Source of the DNA: Phytopythium helicoides
Taxonomy: Eukaryota; Oomycota; Peronosporomycetes; Pythiales; Pythiaceae
DNA length: 64,000 nucleotides
Assembly: GCA_024867545.1 (NCBI GenBank)
Contig: JANFNE010000020.1
Location: 1-64,000 of the forward strand
Direction: 5' to 3'
Position numbers and translations under genes: made by a program. The notes below the pieces were generated by a model, which saw nothing but the letters and a program-made list of their open reading frames with translations, had not been told where the DNA came from and made no database searches. Of the stretch, positions 32,238-42,997 are shown in pieces. The number at the start of each line of letters is the position of its first letter. Position 1 is the stretch's first letter.

Positions 32238-34160
32238 TTATTTTGGTATATTGACATGACCACCGTCAGCACATTTTGCCATGCTCGAACTACCGTGAAC
32301 ACATCCCTTCATCTTGCCAAAGTAGCTCTCTAGTCGATTGTTGGTATGATTGTTGACCTGCGGGAGATCATTCCGGCAGTAGAGGACCCACATGGGCTGT
32401 GATTTGCCCCAGTTTTGCTCAAAGTAATCAAAGAAACCGTTTATGCCGACATTTTTGCAAATGCGTGCGAGAGCGCCATGATGGCGGTCATATCCTGAAG
32501 AACTCGCAGCATATACCATCCCGTGCACTGCTACATCAACCTGGCTCGCACCTCCGTTGGATAACTTCCAAAATTCTGGTTTCCCTCTCATTTCCTTTAG
32601 CCACTTATGACGTGGAAGTGACATATCAAGATACGGGGCTCTGGAAATGCCACCTCCAACACTTTTATCTCATTCAAGTCCTTATCCACAACGATGACTC
32701 TTAGCAGCTTTGATTTCTCTTCGCGCGCCCGCAAGAAGTGCGTCACAGCGCGCTCCATGTGTCAATCCCCATTTGATTCGAGTATTGAGTGTTGGACTGC
32801 TACACCCTCCCCAAATTCGTTCATGACCATGAACGTACACAGCTGGTAATTGTGTTTGGAGTGGAGGCAACGTTGTCAGAACTAAACAAAGTTTATATCG
32901 ACTTTGTGCATTGCTGATCATATACCTGTTCATTTTGACCATCTCAGGAAAGCGAGAGTACATCTCCCGCACATGAGCTGTAGCAATCGAGATCACACCT
33001 GACTCTCCAGCTGCTGTGACAGCCAAAGCCGCAACGATTTGCGGATTCTCAGCCATGAATTTGGCAATCTCCAAGGCAGTAGCGTCGTCATCGTTCGCTG
33101 AGCTAACCGCCGAAGAATGCTCCCTCACCATATTGTCGACGTCGGACTGGATAACATTCTGGTTGTGATCTAATAGGTAGTCGTATATTTTGGACCGCTT
33201 TGCACCACCTTCAAGCATACCTTCAACTCGAGCCTGCACCTCCTAATCTAAAACTCCTCGGGCGCACGGATAAGTTCGGTAGACTTCTGGTGAAGCAAGA
33301 TGGTTGTGGATGAACGAACCACCACGCACTTGTAATTGCCATTCGTCGTTATTATTGCGGTACTGCACGAAGAATCGAAACGGGATCTGCTGTGCTGACG
33401 TGGTCGCTTTACGTAGCCTATCTTCCTTCTCTGTGGCCATCCATGCGTGCAGATAAACGTACGTTGATAGGGATCTAGACCATCTGGGAGCCGTTCCAGT
33501 ATTCCAGACTTGCCTTTTATCGTCCCCATAATTCGTCTGTTTCGTTACTTCCTGCTCATTGTCTCAAAAATGGGCAAGACTTATGGTCTGCTCGCAATAC
33601 CGTCCGAATTACTCACTTCATGCACTGCCAAGTGTCCGGTGGTTGTACGTAAACTGGCTCAGGTGCGTTAAGCCAGGTTGGAATGTTCGACAAATCCTGG
33701 ATGCATTCATTTTCGTCACCATCTTCGATCCCCCCCCCCCCCCGATCCTACGTCGCTATCTCCACCAACCCTTGTCTTGCTGACCTAAGTCTACCTCGTT
33801 TTTTGCGTCATCCTTGTCAATTTCTCCACCAATGATCAATTTATCGGTGACGTTGGGCGAGTCCACGTCATTTGATATCGACGCCAACAAGGTGGCAGCT
33901 TCTGGCGAATCATCTACAGTAGGTGGAGGGGTGGTTGAGCATGCACAGCAGGCTCTGGTTCGGCAACAACGGCTCCAACTCGAACGCTCTTCCTCTTAGC
34001 ACTTGTTGGCCGGGATTGAGCAACCACAACAGTGTCTACTTTAGCAGTAGTGGCTGCAATTCGTAGGCTCTTCCTCGTAGCACTCGCCGGGTGAGGTTGA
34101 GCAGTCGCAGTAGCAGCTACTTCAGCAACAGCGATTGCAATCCGAGGATAATACTCGCCG
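32238..34160 (-). pseudogene. Broken MULE-family transposase
   Basis: Read from 34160 downward, the remnant starts with a basic repeat region (SATRKSLRI, SAKRKSVRV) and an acidic segment (~33,900-33,780). Next is a FAR1-like N-terminal region with CTHGWPQRR, GYVKRPRQH and FRFFVQYRNNNDEWQLQV (~33,450-33,300), then a helical segment (33239-32940). The catalytic core has VIVVDKDLNE, RILICHFHVIKWLKEM-like sequence and NNRLESYFGKMKG (~32,700-32,290). Frames change at several points, and an in-frame stop separates 33,243 from 33,239. A run of 14 C at 33730-33743 interrupts the N-terminal part. The protein would have been a transposase of the MULE/FAR1/ZSWIM type; this copy is dead. Confidence 0.7.
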
Positions 34161-34165
34161 TTCGC
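33933..34165 (-). repeat. Degenerate ~81-bp tandem repeat inside the transposase N-terminus
   Basis: Two full ~81-bp units (from ~33,970 and ~34,051) and partial flanking units share blocks such as GCTCTTCCTC..TAGCACT and TGAGCA(A/G)..... On the minus strand they encode the basic motif S-A-[TK]-R-K-S-[LV]-R-[IV] followed by Ala/Val-rich linker, possibly a DNA-binding arm of the transposase. Confidence 0.5.
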
Positions 34166-34444
34166 TGTCGCGGTGCTTTCTTTGTGGCGCTCATCTTGGG
34201 CGTCTGGCTGGCGGTATCTTCAGCGCAAGCAGCACGGCGGGGAGGAGCGGGCGTCAGGGGGGAAGGAACAGCGCGGTGAAGCGATGCGGTGCGGCGGCTG
34301 GTGAGTCCACGCAGTTGTTACAGGAGCAGTTGGAACGGTTCTGGTCTGGTTGTGTGCCATATGTCGATTGAGGAATAAAAATACGTTACGTCCTGGATGA
34401 ATCCAGGAATGAGCCCTGTATGGATCCTGAATACGAATACATAA

Positions 34445-34479
34445 AATAATCCTGTACTCCAACGGTGCCGAATTAAAAA
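34445..34479 (-). repeat. Right terminal inverted repeat and TSD
   Basis: The TIR core reads GTTGGAGTACAGGATT on the minus strand, one mismatch from the left end, followed on the plus strand by AATTAAAAA at 34471-34479. Confidence 0.6.
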
Positions 34480-34674
34480 ACAGTGACTTCAACTCTATAT
34501 AAATTAGCATTCACCAATAGACCCTAGCGAATTACTCGAATCTCAATCTCAGAAATTCACAATGACTGGCTCCAAAACCATTACACTCCTTTCACATATT
34601 TAAAATCAAATCAAGCAAAAATTAAAGTGATTACAGCTATAGTAAAAAAATAACTTAAAGACAATTATATTACA
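34480..34674. other. AT-rich flank immediately before the tRNA array
   Basis: 195 bp, strongly AT-rich, with TATA-like sequences (TCTATATAAATT near 34,493 and ATTATATTA ending 3 bp before the first tRNA). It shares no visible similarity with the spacer that precedes every later tRNA copy. No gene is seen. Confidence 0.6.
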
Positions 34675-34756
34675 GTCAGTGTGCCCGAGCGGTCTAAGGG
34701 GGTAGACTCAAGTTCTACTGTGTTCGCACTCGCGGGTTCAAATCCCGCCGCTGACA
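34675..34756 (+). tRNA. tRNA-Leu(CAA), array copy 1
   Basis: Class II tRNA, 82 nt without CCA. Acceptor GTCAGTG pairs with CGCTGAC (one T-G wobble), discriminator A. The D-stem is CCC/GGG. The anticodon stem GTAGA/TCTAC holds loop CTCAAGT, anticodon CAA, which reads UUG. A 13-nt variable arm (TGTGTTCGCACTC) and T-arm GCGGG-TTCAAAT-CCCGC follow. B box GGTTCAAATCC is intact. The gene has no intron, unlike tRNA-Leu(CAA) of yeast, plants and animals. The 10-25 pair is C-G rather than the usual G-C. This first copy differs from the others in its AT-rich 5' flank. Followed by T9 and (GA)21. Confidence 0.95.
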
Positions 34757-34792
34757 CGTTCTTTGCACGCCACGCTTTCTCCCATAGGCCAG

Positions 34793-34797
34793 TTTTT
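34793..34797 (+). terminator. Candidate RNA polymerase III terminator (T5), copy 1; same place in every unit
   Basis: First run of four or more T on the sense strand, 36 nt after the tRNA 3' end. No T4 lies closer, so the precursor would carry a ~40-nt 3' trailer. The longer T9-12 tract ~240 bp further on could act as backup. Confidence 0.55.
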
Positions 34798-35250
34798 ATG
34801 TCCACATCGGTACACCAACATACTCCCACCAACTACTTCACACAACCACTCAACGATCGACCTCTCTCCCATCATCCGATGGAGCCGGCCATCATACAAC
34901 AAGTTCTCTTTTGCGCTCGAGATACCTTTTGTGATGGAGCGAAACGTGAACGGACGCTCTGCGTGGCAGCTGGCAGCTGGTAGTCACCATCACGTCATTC
35001 ATGGTTGGTTGAAAAGAGACAATCTTTTTTTTTAATGTTTTTTAATGTTTTTCTCTGTGAAAGCCCAAAGTGAGAATCCCGCGAGAGTGGTGTTTGGTAC
35101 GTTTGTGATTGTTGTATTTTTGGATGCAATCAAAAAGGAAATACGTCAGCAAGTAGACAAACAAACCACAATGGTTGGCTATCGAAAGACGAAACAAAAA
35201 GGAGAAGGAAGACCGAGAATAAAATGAGAGGAGGAGGAAACGAGAATGAA

Positions 35251-35299
<49 letters not shown>

Positions 35300-35433
35300 G
35301 CTTGTGATGCGAGTTGTTGTTGGTTTTGGTATGAAGATAGTATCCGTGTTGTGAGTGAAGTGAGAGTTGGGTCGTGATGAAAGTATGGTTGTTGTGTATG
35401 TGTAATTTAGTGTGTGGTTAGGGTTGTTTTGGC

Positions 35434-35515
35434 GTCAGTGTGCCCGAGCGGTCTAAGGGGGTAGACTCAAGTTCTACTGTGTTCGCACTCGCGGGTTCAA
35501 ATCCCGCCGCTGACA
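35434..35515 (+). tRNA. tRNA-Leu(CAA), array copy 2
   Basis: Same 82-nt gene as copy 1. First copy with the standard G/T-rich 5' flank. Followed by T10 and (GA)20; 758 bp to the next copy. Confidence 0.95.
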
Positions 35516-36010
35516 CGTTCTTTGCACGCCACGCTTTCTCCCATAGGCCAGTTTTTATGTCCACATCGGTACACCAACATACTCCCACCAACTACTTCAC
35601 ACAACCACTCAACGATCGACCTCTCTCCTATCATCCGATGGAGCCGGCCATCATACAACAAGTTCTCTTTTGCGCTCGAGATACCTTTTGTGATGGAGCG
35701 AAACGTGAACGGACGCTCTGCGTGGCAGCTGGCAGCTGGTAGTCACCATCACGTCATTCATGGTTGGTTGAAAAGAGACAATCTTTTTTTTTTAATGTTT
35801 TTTAATGTTTTTCTCTGTGAAAGCCCAAAGTGAGAATCCCGCGAGAGTGGTGTTTGGTACGTTTGTGATTGTTGTATTTTTGGATGCAATCAAAAAGGAA
35901 ATACGTCAGCAAGTAGACAAACAAACCACAATGGTTGGCTATCGAAAGACGAAACAAAAAGGAGAAGGAAGACCGAGAATAAAATGAGAGGAGGAGGAAA
36001 CGAGAATGAA

Positions 36011-36057
<47 letters not shown>

Positions 36058-36191
36058 GCTTGTGATGCGAGTTGTTGTTGGTTTTGGTATGAAGATAGTA
36101 TCCGTGTTGTGAGTGAAGTGAGAGTTGGGTCGTGATGAAAGTATGGTTGTTGTGTATGTGTAATTTAGTGTGTGGTTAGGGTTGTTTTGGC

Positions 36192-36273
36192 GTCAGTGTG
36201 CCCGAGCGGTCTAAGGGGGTAGACTCAAGTTCTACTGTGTTCGCACTCGCGGGTTCAAATCCCGCCGCTGACA
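36192..36273 (+). tRNA. tRNA-Leu(CAA), array copy 3
   Basis: Same 82-nt gene; followed by T10 and (GA)22; 762 bp to the next copy. Confidence 0.95.
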
Positions 36274-36768
36274 CGTTCTTTGCACGCCACGCTTTCTCCC
36301 ATAGGCCAGTTTTTATGTCCACATCGGTACACCAACATACTCCCACCAACTACTTCACACAACCACTCAACGATCGACCTCTCTCCTATCATCCGATGGA
36401 GCCGGCCATCATACAACAAGTTCTCTTTTGCGCTCGAGATACCTTTTGTGATGGAGCGAAACGTGAACGGACGCTCTGCGTGGCAGCTGGCAGCTGGTAG
36501 TCACCATCACGTCATTCATGGTTGGTTGAAAAGAGACAATCTTTTTTTTTTAATGTTTTTTAATGTTTTTCTCTGTGAAAGCCCAAAGTGAGAATCCCGC
36601 GAGAGTGGTGTTTGGTACGTTTGTGATTGTTGTATTTTTGGATGCAATCAAAAAGGAAATACGTCAGCAAGTAGACAAACAAACCACAATGGTTGGCTAT
36701 CGAAAGACGAAACAAAAAGGAGAAGGAAGACCGAGAATAAAATGAGAGGAGGAGGAAACGAGAATGAA

Positions 36769-36819
<51 letters not shown>

Positions 36820-36953
36820 GCTTGTGATGCGAGTTGTTGTTGGTTTTGGTATGAAGATAGTATCCGTGTTGTGAGTGAAGTGAGAGTTGGGTCGTGATGA
36901 AAGTATGGTTGTTGTGTATGTGTAATTTAGTGTGTGGTTAGGGTTGTTTTGGC

Positions 36954-37035
36954 GTCAGTGTGCCCGAGCGGTCTAAGGGGGTAGACTCAAGTTCTACTGT
37001 GTTCGCACTCGCGGGTTCAAATCCCGCCGCTGACA
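36954..37035 (+). tRNA. tRNA-Leu(CAA), array copy 4
   Basis: Same 82-nt gene; followed by T9 and (GA)20; 757 bp to the next copy. Confidence 0.95.
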
Positions 37036-37529
37036 CGTTCTTTGCACGCCACGCTTTCTCCCATAGGCCAGTTTTTATGTCCACATCGGTACACCAACAT
37101 ACTCCCACCAACTACTTCACACAACCACTCAACGATCGACCTCTCTCCTATCATCCGATGGAGCCGGCCATCATACAACAAGTTCTCTTTTGCGCTCGAG
37201 ATACCTTTTGTGATGGAGCGAAACGTGAACGGACGCTCTGCGTGGCAGCTGGCAGCTGGTAGTCACCATCACGTCATTCATGGTTGGTTGAAAAGAGACA
37301 ATCTTTTTTTTTAATGTTTTTTAATGTTTTTCTCTGTGAAAGCCCAAAGTGAGAATCCCGCGAGAGTGGTGTTTGGTACGTTTGTGATTGTTGTATTTTT
37401 GGATGCAATCAAAAAGGAAATACGTCAGCAAGTAGACAAACAAACCACAATGGTTGGCTATCGAAAGACGAAACAAAAAGGAGAAGGAAGACCGAGAATA
37501 AAATGAGAGGAGGAGGAAACGAGAATGAA

Positions 37530-37576
<47 letters not shown>

Positions 37577-37710
37577 GCTTGTGATGCGAGTTGTTGTTGG
37601 TTTTGGTATGAAGATAGTATCCGTGTTGTGAGTGAAGTGAGAGTTGGGTCGTGATGAAAGTATGGTTGTTGTGTATGTGTAATTTAGTGTGTGGTTAGGG
37701 TTGTTTTGGC

Positions 37711-37792
37711 GTCAGTGTGCCCGAGCGGTCTAAGGGGGTAGACTCAAGTTCTACTGTGTTCGCACTCGCGGGTTCAAATCCCGCCGCTGACA
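37711..37792 (+). tRNA. tRNA-Leu(CAA), array copy 5
   Basis: Same 82-nt gene; followed by T9 and (GA)20; 757 bp to the next copy. Confidence 0.95.
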
Positions 37793-38286
37793 CGTTCTTT
37801 GCACGCCACGCTTTCTCCCATAGGCCAGTTTTTATGTCCACATCGGTACACCAACATACTCCCACCAACTACTTCACACAACCACTCAACGATCGACCTC
37901 TCTCCTATCATCCGATGGAGCCGGCCATCATACAACAAGTTCTCTTTTGCGCTCGAGATACCTTTTGTGATGGAGCGAAACGTGAACGGACGCTCTGCGT
38001 GGCAGCTGGCAGCTGGTAGTCACCATCACGTCATTCATGGTTGGTTGAAAAGAGACAATCTTTTTTTTTAATGTTTTTTAATGTTTTTCTCTGTGAAAGC
38101 CCAAAGTGAGAATCCCGCGAGAGTGGTGTTTGGTACGTTTGTGATTGTTGTATTTTTGGATGCAATCAAAAAGGAAATACGTCAGCAAGTAGACAAACAA
38201 ACCACAATGGTTGGCTATCGAAAGACGAAACAAAAAGGAGAAGGAAGACCGAGAATAAAATGAGAGGAGGAGGAAACGAGAATGAA

Positions 38287-38333
<47 letters not shown>

Positions 38334-38467
38334 GCTTGTGATGCGAGTTGTTGTTGGTTTTGGTATGAAGATAGTATCCGTGTTGTGAGTGAAGTGAGAG
38401 TTGGGTCGTGATGAAAGTATGGTTGTTGTGTATGTGTAATTTAGTGTGTGGTTAGGGTTGTTTTGGC

Positions 38468-38549
38468 GTCAGTGTGCCCGAGCGGTCTAAGGGGGTAGAC
38501 TCAAGTTCTACTGTGTTCGCACTCGCGGGTTCAAATCCCGCCGCTGACA
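38468..38549 (+). tRNA. tRNA-Leu(CAA), array copy 6
   Basis: Same 82-nt gene; followed by T10 and (GA)24; 766 bp to the next copy. Confidence 0.95.
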
Positions 38550-39044
38550 CGTTCTTTGCACGCCACGCTTTCTCCCATAGGCCAGTTTTTATGTCCACAT
38601 CGGTACACCAACATACTCCCACCAACTACTTCACACAACCACTCAACGATCGACCTCTCTCCTATCATCCGATGGAGCCGGCCATCATACAACAAGTTCT
38701 CTTTTGCGCTCGAGATACCTTTTGTGATGGAGCGAAACGTGAACGGACGCTCTGCGTGGCAGCTGGCAGCTGGTAGTCACCATCACGTCATTCATGGTTG
38801 GTTGAAAAGAGACAATCTTTTTTTTTTAATGTTTTTTAATGTTTTTCTCTGTGAAAGCCCAAAGTGAGAATCCCGCGAGAGTGGTGTTTGGTACGTTTGT
38901 GATTGTTGTATTTTTGGATGCAATCAAAAAGGAAATACGTCAGCAAGTAGACAAACAAACCACAATGGTTGGCTATCGAAAGACGAAACAAAAAGGAGAA
39001 GGAAGACCGAGAATAAAATGAGAGGAGGAGGAAACGAGAATGAA

Positions 39045-39099
<55 letters not shown>

Positions 39100-39233
39100 G
39101 CTTGTGATGCGAGTTGTTGTTGGTTTTGGTATGAAGATAGTATCCGTGTTGTGAGTGAAGTGAGAGTTGGGTCGTGATGAAAGTATGGTTGTTGTGTATG
39201 TGTAATTTAGTGTGTGGTTAGGGTTGTTTTGGC

Positions 39234-39315
39234 GTCAGTGTGCCCGAGCGGTCTAAGGGGGTAGACTCAAGTTCTACTGTGTTCGCACTCGCGGGTTCAA
39301 ATCCCGCCGCTGACA
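39234..39315 (+). tRNA. tRNA-Leu(CAA), array copy 7
   Basis: Same 82-nt gene; followed by T9 and (GA)22; 761 bp to the next copy. Confidence 0.95.
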
Positions 39316-39809
39316 CGTTCTTTGCACGCCACGCTTTCTCCCATAGGCCAGTTTTTATGTCCACATCGGTACACCAACATACTCCCACCAACTACTTCAC
39401 ACAACCACTCAACGATCGACCTCTCTCCTATCATCCGATGGAGCCGGCCATCATACAACAAGTTCTCTTTTGCGCTCGAGATACCTTTTGTGATGGAGCG
39501 AAACGTGAACGGACGCTCTGCGTGGCAGCTGGCAGCTGGTAGTCACCATCACGTCATTCATGGTTGGTTGAAAAGAGACAATCTTTTTTTTTAATGTTTT
39601 TTAATGTTTTTCTCTGTGAAAGCCCAAAGTGAGAATCCCGCGAGAGTGGTGTTTGGTACGTTTGTGATTGTTGTATTTTTGGATGCAATCAAAAAGGAAA
39701 TACGTCAGCAAGTAGACAAACAAACCACAATGGTTGGCTATCGAAAGACGAAACAAAAAGGAGAAGGAAGACCGAGAATAAAATGAGAGGAGGAGGAAAC
39801 GAGAATGAA

Positions 39810-39860
<51 letters not shown>

Positions 39861-39994
39861 GCTTGTGATGCGAGTTGTTGTTGGTTTTGGTATGAAGATA
39901 GTATCCGTGTTGTGAGTGAAGTGAGAGTTGGGTCGTGATGAAAGTATGGTTGTTGTGTATGTGTAATTTAGTGTGTGGTTAGGGTTGTTTTGGC

Positions 39995-40076
39995 GTCAGT
40001 GTGCCCGAGCGGTCTAAGGGGGTAGACTCAAGTTCTACTGTGTTCGCACTCGCGGGTTCAAATCCCGCCGCTGACA
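39995..40076 (+). tRNA. tRNA-Leu(CAA), array copy 8
   Basis: Same 82-nt gene; followed by T10 and (GA)23; 764 bp to the next copy. Looks like an extra unit relative to the decamer pattern. Confidence 0.95.
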
Positions 40077-40571
40077 CGTTCTTTGCACGCCACGCTTTCT
40101 CCCATAGGCCAGTTTTTATGTCCACATCGGTACACCAACATACTCCCACCAACTACTTCACACAACCACTCAACGATCGACCTCTCTCCTATCATCCGAT
40201 GGAGCCGGCCATCATACAACAAGTTCTCTTTTGCGCTCGAGATACCTTTTGTGATGGAGCGAAACGTGAACGGACGCTCTGCGTGGCAGCTGGCAGCTGG
40301 TAGTCACCATCACGTCATTCATGGTTGGTTGAAAAGAGACAATCTTTTTTTTTTAATGTTTTTTAATGTTTTTCTCTGTGAAAGCCCAAAGTGAGAATCC
40401 CGCGAGAGTGGTGTTTGGTACGTTTGTGATTGTTGTATTTTTGGATGCAATCAAAAAGGAAATACGTCAGCAAGTAGACAAACAAACCACAATGGTTGGC
40501 TATCGAAAGACGAAACAAAAAGGAGAAGGAAGACCGAGAATAAAATGAGAGGAGGAGGAAACGAGAATGAA

Positions 40572-40624
<53 letters not shown>

Positions 40625-40758
40625 GCTTGTGATGCGAGTTGTTGTTGGTTTTGGTATGAAGATAGTATCCGTGTTGTGAGTGAAGTGAGAGTTGGGTCGT
40701 GATGAAAGTATGGTTGTTGTGTATGTGTAATTTAGTGTGTGGTTAGGGTTGTTTTGGC

Positions 40759-40840
40759 GTCAGTGTGCCCGAGCGGTCTAAGGGGGTAGACTCAAGTTCT
40801 ACTGTGTTCGCACTCGCGGGTTCAAATCCCGCCGCTGACA
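40759..40840 (+). tRNA. tRNA-Leu(CAA), array copy 9
   Basis: Same 82-nt gene; followed by T10 and the short (GA)9 tract that opens decamer block A; 736 bp to the next copy. Confidence 0.95.
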
Positions 40841-41494
40841 CGTTCTTTGCACGCCACGCTTTCTCCCATAGGCCAGTTTTTATGTCCACATCGGTACACC
40901 AACATACTCCCACCAACTACTTCACACAACCACTCAACGATCGACCTCTCTCCTATCATCCGATGGAGCCGGCCATCATACAACAAGTTCTCTTTTGCGC
41001 TCGAGATACCTTTTGTGATGGAGCGAAACGTGAACGGACGCTCTGCGTGGCAGCTGGCAGCTGGTAGTCACCATCACGTCATTCATGGTTGGTTGAAAAG
41101 AGACAATCTTTTTTTTTTAATGTTTTTTAATGTTTTTCTCTGTGAAAGCCCAAAGTGAGAATCCCGCGAGAGTGGTGTTTGGTACGTTTGTGATTGTTGT
41201 ATTTTTGGATGCAATCAAAAAGGAAATACGTCAGCAAGTAGACAAACAAACCACAATGGTTGGCTATCGAAAGACGAAACAAAAAGGAGAAGGAAGACCG
41301 AGAATAAAATGAGAGGAGGAGGAAACGAGAATGAAAGAAGAGAGAGAGAGAGAGAGAATGGCTTGTGATGCGAGTTGTTGTTGGTTTTGGTATGAAGATA
41401 GTATCCGTGTTGTGAGTGAAGTGAGAGTTGGGTCGTGATGAAAGTATGGTTGTTGTGTATGTGTAATTTAGTGTGTGGTTAGGGTTGTTTTGGC

Positions 41495-41576
41495 GTCAGT
41501 GTGCCCGAGCGGTCTAAGGGGGTAGACTCAAGTTCTACTGTGTTCGCACTCGCGGGTTCAAATCCCGCCGCTGACA
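41495..41576 (+). tRNA. tRNA-Leu(CAA), array copy 10
   Basis: Same 82-nt gene; followed by T10 and (GA)17; 752 bp to the next copy. Confidence 0.95.
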
Positions 41577-42071
41577 CGTTCTTTGCACGCCACGCTTTCT
41601 CCCATAGGCCAGTTTTTATGTCCACATCGGTACACCAACATACTCCCACCAACTACTTCACACAACCACTCAACGATCGACCTCTCTCCTATCATCCGAT
41701 GGAGCCGGCCATCATACAACAAGTTCTCTTTTGCGCTCGAGATACCTTTTGTGATGGAGCGAAACGTGAACGGACGCTCTGCGTGGCAGCTGGCAGCTGG
41801 TAGTCACCATCACGTCATTCATGGTTGGTTGAAAAGAGACAATCTTTTTTTTTTAATGTTTTTTAATGTTTTTCTCTGTGAAAGCCCAAAGTGAGAATCC
41901 CGCGAGAGTGGTGTTTGGTACGTTTGTGATTGTTGTATTTTTGGATGCAATCAAAAAGGAAATACGTCAGCAAGTAGACAAACAAACCACAATGGTTGGC
42001 TATCGAAAGACGAAACAAAAAGGAGAAGGAAGACCGAGAATAAAATGAGAGGAGGAGGAAACGAGAATGAA

Positions 42072-42112
<41 letters not shown>

Positions 42113-42246
42113 GCTTGTGATGCGAGTTGTTGTTGGTTTTGGTATGAAGATAGTATCCGTGTTGTGAGTGAAGTGAGAGTTGGGTCGTGATGAAAGTATG
42201 GTTGTTGTGTATGTGTAATTTAGTGTGTGGTTAGGGTTGTTTTGGC

Positions 42247-42328
42247 GTCAGTGTGCCCGAGCGGTCTAAGGGGGTAGACTCAAGTTCTACTGTGTTCGCA
42301 CTCGCGGGTTCAAATCCCGCCGCTGACA
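42247..42328 (+). tRNA. tRNA-Leu(CAA), array copy 11
   Basis: Same 82-nt gene; followed by T9 and (GA)17; 751 bp to the next copy. Confidence 0.95.
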
Positions 42329-42822
42329 CGTTCTTTGCACGCCACGCTTTCTCCCATAGGCCAGTTTTTATGTCCACATCGGTACACCAACATACTCCCA
42401 CCAACTACTTCACACAACCACTCAACGATCGACCTCTCTCCTATCATCCGATGGAGCCGGCCATCATACAACAAGTTCTCTTTTGCGCTCGAGATACCTT
42501 TTGTGATGGAGCGAAACGTGAACGGACGCTCTGCGTGGCAGCTGGCAGCTGGTAGTCACCATCACGTCATTCATGGTTGGTTGAAAAGAGACAATCTTTT
42601 TTTTTAATGTTTTTTAATGTTTTTCTCTGTGAAAGCCCAAAGTGAGAATCCCGCGAGAGTGGTGTTTGGTACGTTTGTGATTGTTGTATTTTTGGATGCA
42701 ATCAAAAAGGAAATACGTCAGCAAGTAGACAAACAAACCACAATGGTTGGCTATCGAAAGACGAAACAAAAAGGAGAAGGAAGACCGAGAATAAAATGAG
42801 AGGAGGAGGAAACGAGAATGAA

Positions 42823-42863
<41 letters not shown>

Positions 42864-42997
42864 GCTTGTGATGCGAGTTGTTGTTGGTTTTGGTATGAAG
42901 ATAGTATCCGTGTTGTGAGTGAAGTGAGAGTTGGGTCGTGATGAAAGTATGGTTGTTGTGTATGTGTAATTTAGTGTGTGGTTAGGGTTGTTTTGGC

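Larger units (their letters stand above)
31235..34470 (-). mobile_element. Degenerate MULE-like element with imperfect TIRs and 9-bp TSD
   Basis: A 3,236-bp interval bounded by inverted ends. The left end (31235) and the reverse complement of the right end (34470) share a core GTTGGA[A/G]TACAGGATT, 15 of 16 positions. Both sides are directly flanked by AATTAAAAA (31226-31234 and 34471-34479), a 9-bp direct repeat of the size MULEs duplicate at their targets. Inside is a broken transposase on the minus strand. CAGGAT/ATCCTG motifs recur just inside both ends, like subterminal transposase-binding sites. The outermost ~7 bp of the ends do not match each other, so the element is old or the exact termini are shifted by a few bases. 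Confidence 0.65.

Noticed and set aside
34681..34983. 100-codon frame starting MPERSKGVD in every repeat unit
   Set aside because: It begins with GTG inside the tRNA gene and its first ~25 residues are simply the tRNA read as protein, a known false annotation. It is conserved only because the DNA repeat is.
34763..35035. 90-103-codon frame after each tRNA
   Set aside because: It starts at TTG, its end shifts with the length of the T-run, and nothing in it resembles a domain.
35045..35227. 60-codon ATG frame in every unit (MFFSVKAQ...)
   Set aside because: Present 38 times and always 60 codons, but it follows from repeat identity. There is no signal, codon or family support; a peptide or transcript would be needed.
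35419..35426. TTAGGG in each unit as telomere-like repeat
   Set aside because: A single TTAGGG per 757 bp inside a G/T-rich stretch, never in tandem, so it is not telomeric.
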